A stretch of 64,000 nt of DNA. Origin: Trichosanthes cucumerina (taxonomy: Eukaryota > Streptophyta > Magnoliopsida > Cucurbitales > Cucurbitaceae). The notes below the pieces were generated by a model. That model saw nothing but the letters and a program-made list of their open reading frames with translations. It was not told the origin of the DNA and ran no database searches. Of the stretch, positions 33,679 through 43,643 are shown in pieces; the stretch's first letter is position 1, and every line of letters begins with the position of its first letter. A program made the translations under genes and the position numbers. The stretch is from contig CM071838.1 in assembly GCA_036507285.1 (NCBI GenBank), forward strand, positions 57,788,821-57,852,820, read 5' to 3'.

Positions 33679-35015
33679 TGATAGTGCACAAGATGTGCTA
33701 TCCTTAGGCTTAATTATTGCTAGTTTTATAATGATTTTAGAGATTTTACGTGTTTAAATTACTTAATCAGGTTACGAGCATGAACAGAACAATTGGAGAC
33801 ATTTTGGATCACTCGAGATCGAAACGAGACTATTTGGAGCTTAAAATAACATCAATTGGAAGTGAAAGGACCAAACCAAGCTTGAAGACCCACGAACGTG
33901 CAACCTTGAAGCATGAATGAATACTGCCGATAGCGTTCAACGCTATCTCGATAGGAAGGCACACATGAGGAGTCGCAAAGAGGTTGTTGCAACGCTGCTT
34001 TGCAGCGTCGCAATGCCAAATCGATAAGGGGCGCGCACGTTAGGGTAGCAGCGTTGCAACGCTGTCGACTGTTGCTAAAGGTTAGGGTACAGCGTTGCAA
34101 TGCTTTCCCTAGCGTTGCAACGCTGTATCGATTGATCCTATAAATAGAACATGTTGTTCTCATTACAAGGGAACCGAAATTGATAGACAATCCATCCTAT
34201 TTTCGAAATACACTTTGTAAGAAGAGAGAAAGGAGTGTTTTTGGGACCCAAAGCATCCGTGGAGGTTCGAGATCGAAGACGGGAGCTCGGAGACGAAGGA
34301 CCGACATCGTCACATAAGTTTAATTTCCTTTTCTTTCAGATTGTAATACGGTTTTAAGACGTTTCCTACATGTTTAGCTTGGTTTTCATGTGATTTAGAG
34401 TAGCTAAATGTTGTAGTTAGGATTTGATTTGCTTGTTAAGACTTAATTGTTATGTAATGAAGCATGTTTTGTTCTTATTTTTGGCAATACATTCTTTAAC
34501 TCTTAAATTTGTTGGTTTAAGTGGACTCGAGAGATAAAACTTGAATTAGATCAAAGTTGTCGAAACCCTTAGGAATCTAGCATGAGAATGACTAAGAAAC
34601 TTAAGGGGAACACATAAAGGAGTTTCTTAATGCCATGCATGTCGTAGGTTCATATGGAGACTATGGAGTTTATTGCATGTGTTAGGCTCACTAAGAATCG
34701 AGAGGTTTTCTTGAGTATTTTACTTTTTGTATATAAATTCATCTCATTTGTTCATTGTATATGTTAGTTAAGACATTAACTTGTAATATCACTTTCCTCA
34801 AATCTATCAATTCATGTCTCAACATGTTAGTCTATTGTTAGTTTTTACTTTCATCACCTATCCATGTTTTGTTGCTTTAGCTAAAATTGAGGATTAGTAT
34901 CTGAGTAATTAATTAATCTCGAAATCCATTCCCGAGGATGATACTTGGACTCTTAAATCACTATACTAAAACTTGACCCGTACACTGCGGTATTGCAATA
35001 TTATTTTATGCAACA
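33679..35015 (+). repeat. TRG 3' LTR
   Basis: 1337 bp, TGATAGTGCACAAGATG to TTTATGCAACA. Differences from the 5' LTR are point changes plus deletions in the palindrome cluster (33926-34124 here versus 28846-29131). Exact GCGTTGCAACGC copies are at 34051-34062 and 34112-34123. The TATA box is at 34139-34146. The level of divergence shows the insertion is not recent. Confidence 0.9.
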
Positions 35016-35041
35016 ACGAGTTTAGGGCATAAATCCCAACA

Positions 35042-35572
35042 TCAACAAGTTGCCTCCACGAACTAATTTCCTGAAAAGAAGCACACACATGGTTGGTGGA
35101 TCCTGAATCTAGTATCCAAGGTGAATCATCATGTTCCACTAAACATGTTTCAACAACGAGTAAATCATATTTACTTTGTTGTGTCTTCTCATCTTTTCCT
35201 CTCCATCATTTGGGAGTCGTAAACATTCTTGAGGGCATCATTACAGACTAATGAGGACGATTGTCCAAACGTCACCTGTAATGAATGCATGATCTCCTTG
35301 GCGGTGATCATCCTCTCATGTTTCTTACCTAACACATCAGATATGTTGGCTAAGATGTAGAATCAGACCTTACCATTAGCCCTAATCTACTTGTCATATG
35401 CATCCTGAACAATTCGGGTTGCAGACGAGCTAGGAGGGAGAGGACATTCCTCAGTTAAGACAAACCTCAAATCATCAATAACAAGAATCGTATTCAAGTT
35501 TGATTTCCAGATTCCGTAGTTATCGCCGTTAAGTTTGTCGGAGGCGAGTAATTGGATAAAAGAGCTCGACAT
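35042..35572 (-). pseudogene. gag: copia Gag and protease N-terminus, element C, deleted
   Basis: Gag begins at 35572 (MSSSFIQLLASDKLNGDNYG, TEECPLPPSSSATRIVQDAY). It stops at 35387, where TGG of the RWI motif is TAG. Pieces of the next block (MITAKEIM, about 35290) follow. The capsid middle, the basic linker and the CCHC knuckle are missing: sequence jumps to the KYDLLV and CLVEHDDSPWILDSG zone (35100-35180). HVCA replaces HVCSS before the H insertion. An internal deletion of roughly 500 bp is implied by comparison with G. Confidence 0.82.
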
Positions 35573-37877
35573 GCTGATAAAGAGTGAATTCTATTAATGA
35601 ATTGCTTCTAACCCATCCAATTAAGATTTTAGCAAAAGTAATAATGTACCCATAAATTCATTATTGTTTTTGCAACGATACTTCAGTGAGTCAGAGCAAC
35701 CACTACCGAGGGACAGTCAATCACTCATTTTCTAAACCAAGACATTCTTGACTAAATGCTTTGGAATAACTCTTATTCCTATAATATTCTAGTTATCGCT
35801 ACTTTTGTAAAAAAATCACTACACTTAACGACTCTTGTAAGTGTGACTTGTCATTTTAAGACCTCAGAGGTCGGCCTCAACCATGCTACCAGAAAGTCAA
35901 AACTGGGAATAGACCTATGAGACTCTATCCATTTCTGGAGTTTGAGTTGTTTCGAATCTCATGTTACATCCCTGCGAATGGATGGTGCTACTTCGAGCAA
36001 CCTGCAGGCGGAACATGGGAATCTCAGAATCCAACCTAATGGAGGAGGATCGTAGGATCTGTTGACACACTTCTTTCTCCCACTTACTATAAACACTTTC
36101 TCCATTCACCTTGCTCTTGATTTATGCAAACACCATCTGAATGGGGATGCCCTATTGACATCACGAAGCCGAGTGACACAATCGCACTTCTTTCGGACTT
36201 CACGAAGCGATTGCGCGGCACTTACTCCCGCCCTCAAGTAAGTCAGCCAACTCGAAAACGGATCGCCGATGGCACAACAGGCCTAATTCGCAACCTCAAC
36301 CCCCGTTCTTGGAAAACGGTTTTAGAAAACGGGGTTAGAGAAGGTTTTGGAAAGCATTTTGGAAAACGTTTGAAAGCATGAATGTTATACACCAACAAGC
36401 AATTATAAGGGGCAACCACAGCTTGGAAGCATATAACCCGTGTAGGAAGAATTGACGACTAGTTGCATCCCCCTATAGTATATTATATGAAATTTTAGGT
36501 ATTACATGCTTGAACATGAAAATGGCGAGGAGTCATACGCCAACAAAATTACATGGAAAGTAAACAACAAGCTAAAAGGAAAGTAACTACATGAAAGCAA
36601 GCTAAAAGAGGTTGGAATGGGCATGCGACCATGGGCAACACGCCTTGGACAAGCATGCCCGTGACACCGAGCATAAATCTCACGGTGTGAACTTTGCGGA
36701 GAGCGAAAGAGGAAATTGATATATCTTATATACCTTTTCACTCCTACTAAGTATTTTAAACGATTTGAGTATACTTTTACTTAAGCATATTCAGGCTAAA
36801 ACAATATGACCTAAGTCTACCAATATAACAATTATACTGGAATTACCTAAGTTTATTAACCTTTTAATAAACCTAGGTCTATGAGTAAAGTTTATTAACT
36901 TTTTAATAAACGCCACTCACGAATAGTAATTCTATAAACCTCTAGATTAAATTAACTCTCAGGTCGGTTCCCAGGTGAGGGTGTTTGGTTTTCGTCAACT
37001 TAAATACCCTAGCCTAGCCAGAACCTTCTTTACACAGAGTCCATCTTTAATCATAGTTTATAAATTATTGGTTGTCTAATTCTAATCTTATTAGAACTAG
37101 ATAACCTAAGGTCTAATTAATTCCAATTCTAAAACCATTTTAAAACTAATTAATTAATCTTAGGTTATATGCATTTATATGTTATAAACTGTTACATTTG
37201 ATCATTCATCACATGAATGAACATACATTTATAACATATTTATCACATGAATAAATGCATGACAATTATATGTTTAACTTTTAATTAATATAACTCTTAT
37301 ATTAATTATAATTAAAACATATAACATTTGTTTCATAAATTAATATAATTCTTATATTAATTCTTATGAAACTCATATACATGCATACTATATATTATAA
37401 CACTTATAACATACTTTCAATGTATGGAGCATGCTTCCTATGGTGGGCGTTTTTAAAATCTATATGACATACTTTTTGCACATACAATAAGGGATTTAAT
37501 TAAAACATACGTTCACAATGCATAATTAATTAAATACACTAAAGTAGACTGGTTTTGGCATTAAATGCAAGTAAACAACTAAATTATTACAACAATAATC
37601 TAGAAATATGGCTGAACCGACTTGAAAATGTGTGAATGCTCAAACTCTTCTTTCTTTAAATTGAAGGTCTTCCTGGGCTCCAATCGACTCAAAACTTTTA
37701 CACACTCTTCTTCACACATTAATGCTCAAACACTCTTGAGAAATTAGAAAATAAACTACAAATCGATGCTCAATTTAAATTCCAAAATAAGAAAATCACT
37801 TTAGATGCCCAGAAAAATCTGATTTAAAAATACACCACCATAACTCAAATTGAATCAAATTGAGTGCTCAAAATTAA
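35573..37877 (-). other. 2.3-kb leader of Copia-2 element C
   Basis: Non-coding on both strands. On the minus strand it holds a TCGGTTCCCAGGTGAGG/CTTAAATACC block (36960-37012) and a GGGCATCCCCATTCAGATGG block (36127-36155), equivalents of blocks in the B, E and F leaders. Unlike the Copia-1 and F leaders it has no GCGTTGCAACGC cluster. The rest is AT-rich. Confidence 0.6.
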
Positions 37878-37889
37878 TCTGATATCAAT
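37878..37889 (-). other. primer binding site of element C, decayed
   Basis: The minus strand reads ATTGATATCAGA next to the LTR, that is TGGTATCAGA with one G to A change. Confidence 0.7.
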
Positions 37890-39746
37890 TGAAGGTGTTA
37901 ATATAAAAAAATCAGAAGCAACTTAGGATATTGAATACTCTAATTTTATCAATTTTACAAAATAAAAAGCATGCTCAGTACTGGAAAAACAGAGGATAGA
38001 AAACTCACTTTTGAAGATCAAATTCTCTCTATCCGATGGACAATTTGCAACACGAACACTTCGTGGACTACCTCTAATCTCTTCTCTACTATTCTCAGGC
38101 CTTCGAATGGATATTGAGATCCTAGGTTGAGAGAATTTGGAAGAAAAGTGATCAATGGTAAAAAATCGAGAGCACTTGAATTTCTGTAAAATTCTTCCAA
38201 ATCACCTCCAATCTCCTTCATATAAAGCTTCAATAAGCTTTGCGAAGGTGCCAACACATAAGTGGTGAGGATGATTGAAGAAGGAGGTGGCTAATTTTGG
38301 TTAATTTTGAGATTGAATCATATTGGACAAGTGGGCAAGTTGATTTCAAGAATAAAGTTGAAATTCCCTTTTAATTTTAATTCAAAATTAATCGTAAATT
38401 AAAATAAAATTAAATAATTTAAATAAATAAATAATGTAATTAATTTAATTTAATTTCATTTAATATCAAATATTAAATTAAATAATTTGTCCAATCCCGA
38501 TTTCAAAATCGATTTCTCAAACATGAATCCATATTCATGATATAAACCGAACCAGTATTTAAATCATATTTAAATATCTCCATCTCTTCTTAATCATAGT
38601 TTAATTCATAATTAAGTTATGACATGTTAAATATATCACATATAATTAACGCTTTCTCCCAAAATCGAATTTGAACAATTCAAATTTTGTTCTCTCAAAT
38701 TATTACAAGGCTGAGTCTGAGCTAGTTAGGAGGACCTGATGGATCCTACAAATCATGAGCTCCAACGATACAACATTAACCGACTAAACTCTTTAACCTA
38801 CCTAATCAACATTCGTTAACCACCAGGACACTCCACTAAAACCTAGCGGCTGCACTCTCCTCACTGTAGATATATTTTTGACCACTCGATATAATCATAG
38901 TTAATAAGTCGATCCTTCATAGGTCGTTAGTAATTACAGATGGGTCAAATAAACAATTTTACCCTGTAATTACTTCTTGTTCCTTAAGTCTCATTAATCC
39001 TCTAATGAATAATTGGTTTGTGGACCAATCAACAAACCGAATCCTTCTCGAGCCAATGAGAGGGGTAGACTCTTTGTTCAAGACCAGGAGTCACTTAAGG
39101 GAACAACCTCTCTACTAATCCCTAAAGCGGGTAGGAGTGAATTTCATCTTGCAGAACTATATTTCCCAGCTATCTACCTGGTCTTATCCTTGAAATGAAA
39201 GGTTTATTGAGTCGGCGATCTCGGGCCGCTCTCACCCATGTAAATCTAAGGATAATCATGAATAAAAGAAGTTCATAGCATGCTCAGTATTAAGATCGAG
39301 TTACCTAGGTCATCGTATGAATATAGTCAGTTAAGACAGTAAACGGAGTTATAAAGTCTAAGTGACTATTTCGCGACCCAGTCTTATGCAAACTCATTGC
39401 ATAGGACACCCCCACTCGCATGTCTCTACATGAACGATTTAGGATCACATCGTTTGTACTTTACAAAATGAGTCACGTCCAGAGTGTCCCCAGGATAAGG
39501 TACCCAACCCTATCCCTATACTATATACTGTTTTAGCTATAACTTGAACTCGATTCACTTTTATGTCACACATAAAGTTCAAGTAGACATCCCATAACCA
39601 AGGTTTCTTTATTGGATTAGGGTTACAAAATACACAATTCACATTACTCAATAACACCTTTACTGGATAAACCTCAATAACAACTTTATTACAAAATAAA
39701 ATACACATTCAGTTTACAAACCACGAGTCTTAGGACATAAAACTCA

Positions 39747-39749
<3 letters not shown>
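37890..39749 (-). repeat. Copia-2 5' LTR of element C
   Basis: 1860 bp, TGAAGGTGTTAATATAAAA to AAACTCAACA on the plus strand. It is collinear with 8765-10611 and with the reverse of 23503-25373. The terminal region (TGTTGAGTTTTATGTCC on the minus strand) is the LTR start. The sequence beyond it (cacac) is the target-site side. Confidence 0.88.

Positions 39750-39785
<36 letters not shown>
39746..39785. repeat. (CA)n/(TA)n microsatellite
   Basis: A CACACACACATACATATATAT run directly abutting the LTR of element C. Element C may have inserted into it, or it may have expanded from the target duplication. Confidence 0.8.
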
Positions 39786-39788
<3 letters not shown>

Positions 39789-39860
39789 AATAAATATTTT
39801 TTTAAAAAAATTCAGTGATGGTCATCTCCTATTTCCTAAATTCATGCAACGTGGTCAAAG

Positions 39861-39898
39861 ATGGTTGTCTCTTGAAAATGTTTACAAGAGACGACCAT
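39861..39898. repeat. 14-bp inverted repeat (stem-loop)
   Basis: ATGGTTGTCTCTTG (39861-39874) pairs with CAAGAGACGACCAT (39885-39898) with one G-T pair and a 10-nt loop. Related GTCTCTTGACCATC and GATGGTCATCTCC sequences lie nearby (39948, 39806), so it may be a relic of a small inverted-repeat transposon. Beyond it, to 40290, I see nothing but AT-rich sequence. Confidence 0.6.
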
Positions 39899-40293
39899 TC
39901 ACTTGTCAAATTTTAAGGAAAAATTGCACGAATGTTCGTCTCTTGACCATCTGCCAAGTAATTAAAACAACAATATCTTTATAGTAAGTTTGGAAAAGAC
40001 AATATTTTTATAAGAAATTTCAAAATCTACCGTAATAATAAAAAAGGTCCCGTCTAAAGTGCATGTGTACTTATTTTAATTTGTTTTATTTAAGAATATG
40101 TTAATAAAATTAATTATATTATTAGATAGCATATATTTTTGTTAAATTACTATGATCCTTTTTTTGGAAGGAAAAATTAGTATAATTCTTTAAAATATAA
40201 GTAACCTAATTTTAAATTTTGATCAATTTTTTATTTGGGATGAAATCAGGAATATACCCAAATTTGAAATTGAGATAGAGTTTAAATTGCACC

Positions 40294-41010
40294 TGTTGAT
40301 ATAGAAATTTTGGTCAATCTCCAATTCTCACATCATTATTCCAAGTTAATGACGAAATTATAAATAATTAAATTTAGGACCAATTATAAATTGACATGTG
40401 TCCTAAATTTAATTTGAAAACAAAAATTGATAAATTCTAAAAACTAAAAGTTTAATTTGGTCAAATTGGGTTATAAGGGATTTGAGTTAAAGTTAAATAA
40501 AACCAAAATCCAAATGGTTAAGGCCAAAGCCAACAAAGTCCAAGTTCAATAATTTGACGCAAAAGCCACTAAAGCCTAAGCCCACATGTCTTGAAAATTA
40601 GCTCTATAAAAAAGTAACGCAGCTAAAATTCAGAGCAAAGTCTAGTGCTCTGTAAGACAAGTCCCTAGGTGTTGAACACTTCAAGTCCACAGGTGTTAAG
40701 TACTCCGTGAAGACCAAAGATTCTTCCAAGTCTCCAATCTCGAGAATAAGCTCTTCAACCCTCGAGTGACACATATACAAGGAGAGAGAATCAGAGGATT
40801 ATACTTAGAGATTGTATTTCACACCCACAAAATTAATATAATACAAAGTTTATTACACGTGTCTCGTTTCTGTTCCATCGCCGAATTCACGTGTTTACAA
40901 ATTGGCATGCCCAGTGGGACATCTCCTACCTCTCATCTCTTTCTATTACAGTATAGCAATGGAATCAAAGAAAGTTACGTCAACGACTCCTGCTCACATA
41001 TGGGAAGTTT
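40294..41010 (+). mobile_element. Truncated gypsy-type element: 5' LTR, primer site and gag start
   Basis: LTR-like block from TGTTGATATAG (40294) to ACGTGTTTACA (40899), about 606 bp. The TATA box TATAAA is at 40605-40610. A GAGATTGTATTTCACACCC zone follows near the end. Right after the LTR, TGGCATGCCCAGTGGGAC (40903-40920) looks like a primer site; I cannot name its tRNA. An ATG at 40959 opens MESKKVTSTTPAHIWE, in the position and style of a gypsy Gag start, and degenerates within 30 codons. There is no second LTR or pol. Confidence 0.5.
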
Positions 41011-43144
41011 TAGGCCAATTATTAAGACCACACAATATGCCCATTTAAATAGCCCAAATATAACTGTTATTTAATTTTTTGAATTAATTATTAAATTAAT
41101 TCCAACATTCCATTGTTATGTGTTTAAGTACATTCAAATTTTTCTTGGATTGTGGTTTTACTCTCAGGTTTTGAGCTTCTCTTAATTTCTAAAAATTCAT
41201 TTGAAGTATTTTTCAAGTATGTCTTCTCACGTTTTACCCTATTACACATTGCAGCCTATGATGGGTTCCATGCAAGCATTATGTGCAGGTTCTACAGTGT
41301 TCTTAATCTCTTGCAGAGCCAAGTTCTCAGCAAATTTGTATCTCTGAGGACATTGATATTGAGCTACTGTGTATTCTGTGAGTAGATGTACATTGTTGGG
41401 CACTTGTTCTTCTACTGCCTCTACTTTCATTTTTCCTTTTTTCCCCTTTTTTTTCTTTCTTGAAGACATGTATAATAATGAAAAAGGATCTACCAGAGGG
41501 AATACATATGATTAGAACTCAAAATCAAGCATTAGTTTGAGATCATGAAAAGAAAAATTCTCTAATCTGTTGATATAGCAATTTGTTGTTAAGTTTGTAT
41601 TAATAAGTCATGAATATCAGCTTTTTTTTTTTTTTTTTTTTATATTAGAACATCCATTATGCCATAAATATGTCTTTCTTGGAAATATTTTCTAACCAAG
41701 AAATCAAGTCATCTGTTATAGGCTTCTGAAAACTTTACTTATAGACTTCAAAAATCTCAGTGTTCTTAGGTTACCTATGGACCAAATACCAAGATAACTA
41801 AGCAATCAAGATCATGCTCCAATATAATGTCAATCATGAAGACTTGAAGCCTTATTTCAACTATGCATGTGTTAGAATCTCCTGATTTGTTGCTCTCATC
41901 CTTCAACATTTTATCATTTTGAAGTCTATCAATCAATAAAAACTGTAAATATAATGATGAATCTAACTCATTATAAATACAAGTATATTCAAAGATACTA
42001 CGTGTGATGATTTCATTTGTATGGCCTCTGTATATACTCTATTATGGTTCAATTATATATATCTATATATGTATGTATGTTTATAGAATAATACTTTAGT
42101 AACAATAACATAGAATATTTTACATTGTGTTTACTGTTAATGACTTTAATACATCAAACTATAGGCTAAATTTAGAAGGACATTAAAATTATACAACAAA
42201 ACTCAATAATTGTTGTAAAGAAAAATCAAAATGTCAAAAAATATAGTGAGGTATTCGTTTAGAGTAAGTTAACAAAAGACATGATTTAAATAACACATAA
42301 ATTGTATAAAACTAAAAGGACGGGTCCTACAACCCAAAATGTTTAACATTTAACAAAATCACTAAAAAAATGAATGTTAGATTTAGACATGTTAGATTTT
42401 GTTTTCAAATCAGTCAACTAATCTAAAATGAAAGATGTACAATATGCTCCTTCCTCAACTCATAACGCTTCTAAGTTGACGATCAGTTTAGTTTCTACGA
42501 AGTTTTTCATACATGGTCTCTTCCGCTTCTTCCTCGATTCATGCGCTTCTAAGCTTCTCGACGATCTTCCTTTTTTGAGATTAATTTGCTTTTATTGTCC
42601 TCTCCTCAAATCCAGTAATACTTCTTCTCAAATCACATTGCTCGTTTGTTGTGTTTTGTTTCGAATGTGTATTTTTTCCTACAATTAGTACCTTTACATT
42701 GGACAAAATTTCAGTTAGTGAACAATTTTGAAGAGTTTAATCAATCATTTTGAGTTCATTAGAATTTGATGCCATAAAAATCATATAATTTTGTTCTTTT
42801 TAATAATGCATGTGAGTTCATTCGCACATTTAAGAGGGAGTTGGATCCATTTACGTTATCACTTAACTAATTGGTGTAATAAGGGTAGATATACTCATGT
42901 ACTCATATTCAAGTTTGTCTATATGTGATTATAGATGTAATTACTAATATATATGTAATTTATTCATGTTTGTTACTTTTATTTTTGTTGGCCTTACCTC
43001 TCCCATTTTTAATATTTTGTATTTGTTTAACAGTAGAACTACTGGTTATTTTTAATTTGTTAATATTTTTTTGTTTGTTAAGGTTTGTTTGTTTATTTTG
43101 ATTTTCTTATCCCACCTCTCACATTGAAAGTTAAGTCTTGAACG
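41011..43144. other. AT-rich sequence, largely unassigned
   Basis: No element ends, tRNA or convincing gene. It contains a T-run (41622-41640), a TATATATC/TATGTATGT tract near 42055, and an LTR-start-like TGTTGGAATTAATTTAATAA on the minus strand ending at 41106. The plus-strand frame 42428-42688 (86 codons) has no recognisable domain and atypical composition; I do not call it a gene. This is the best candidate for original host sequence in the window. Confidence 0.5.
41242..41469 (-). CDS. Unrecognised small lysine-rich ORF (75 residues)
   Basis: Opens MSSRKKKKGKKGKMKVEAVE and continues VHLLTEYTVAQYQCPQRYKF, ALQEIKNTVEPAHNAC. The basic N-terminus could be a nuclear signal. The remainder has normal amino-acid variety, unlike the noise frames around it. 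No promoter, intron or homologous domain is evident. It could be a fragment of a host gene or of a captured exon, or chance. Confidence 0.25.
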   Translation of the reverse strand: MSSRKKKKGKKGKMKVEAVEEQVPNNVHLLTEYTVAQYQCPQRYKFAENLALQEIKNTVEPAHNACMEPIIGCNV

Positions 43145-43434
43145 CCCCGTTTGATAACTATTTGGTTTTTTTATTTTTTGTTTTTTAAATTTAAACCTAA
43201 AAATACTACTTCTACTAATAGGGTTTTATGTTTTCTTACCTACTTTGTACCTATGTTTTAAAAAATCAAGCTATGTTTTGAAAACTAAAAAAAAAAAAAA
43301 ATAGTTTTGTGTTTTTGTTTTTAAAATTTGGAGAGATGGAAATCATGGCAGAGAAAACAAAGAGAAATTGCAAAAAAAAAAAAGCATAATTTTCAAAAAT
43401 GAAAAATTATAAACCAAATGGTTGTCAAACGGAG
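43145..43434. mobile_element. Probable MITE (hAT-like ends), 290 bp
   Basis: Terminal inverted repeats CCCCGTTTGATAACTATTTGG (43145 on) and CCAAATGGTTGTCAAACGGAG (ending 43434) pair over about 21 bp with three mismatches. The interior is A/T homopolymer-rich with no ORF. Ends of the CCGTTTGGTAACCATTT kind are common in plant hAT-related MITEs. I could not find a clean 8-bp target duplication, so the assignment to hAT is tentative. Confidence 0.6.
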
Positions 43435-43643
43435 TCTAAATTTCTCCATTTTTGTAGGTGTGGATGGATAAAAATATAAATCTCAATCTGGAGTATTTTT
43501 GTCCCAAAATAATCTAAAGATTTTACTAAAAATAACTTTTAGCCATATTTTTAAATAGAAATTTGTTTAGACATTTTTAAAATGATTGACTAAATTTAGA
43601 CATTCTTCTCTTTGGCTCTCGGGGTGATCATCGGTCGGTCGGG

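Larger units (their letters stand above)
28622..35015 (+). mobile_element. TRG: gag-only Ty3/gypsy element with tRNA-Asp primer site
   Basis: 6394 bp, perfect duplication acgag on both sides (28617-28621, 35016-35020), inserted in solo LTR H. LTRs are 28622-30011 and 33679-35015. The primer site fits tRNA-Asp. The internal region is only 3.7 kb: an extra ORF (30251-31030), a damaged gag (31186-32474), a small ORF (32618-32773), two polypurine-like tracts, and no protease, RT, RNase H or integrase. It fits the TR-GAG class of non-autonomous elements. The primer site and Gag type suggest the Athila/Tat branch, and an ORF before gag is known from Tat/Ogre elements. It depends on enzymes supplied by another element. 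Confidence 0.88.
26914..35041 (-). mobile_element. Solo LTR H (copia-type), split by TRG
   Basis: Own sequence is 26914-28621 plus 35021-35041 (about 1729 bp). It reads on the minus strand from TGTTGGGATTTATGCCC to CGAGATTCCATCCCTTCA. The flanks are tcagc (26909-26913) and tcaac (35042-35046), a 5-bp duplication with one later change, inside the protease region of element C. The end resembles Copia-1 LTRs but the start differs, so it is a related fourth family. Minus-strand TATATAA is at 27278-27284. Confidence 0.8.
15068..39749 (-). mobile_element. Copia-2 element C, minus strand, host of three nested insertions
   Basis: An old copia element read on the minus strand: 5' LTR 37890-39749, leader 35573-37877, gag 35042-35572, pol in pieces down to 15719, 3' LTR start 15068-15660. 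It is split by a Tekay-like solo LTR (16224-18156), element G (19058-25373) and solo LTR H (26914-35041, with TRG inside). Joining the flanks at each duplication restores collinearity with the G polyprotein. The 3' LTR is cut at 15068 by the A/B tandem; about 1.27 kb of it is expected left of the window. The right flank is cacac. Confidence 0.88.

Noticed and set aside
36502..36741. 79-codon minus-strand frame in the leader of C
   Set aside because: Not conserved in the leaders of B, E or F and spans conserved non-coding blocks; likely chance.
42428..42688. 86-codon ORF MKDVQYAPSSTHNASK
   Set aside because: Cys/Phe/Leu-rich with no motif, no signal peptide pattern and AT-rich flanks; not supported as a gene.
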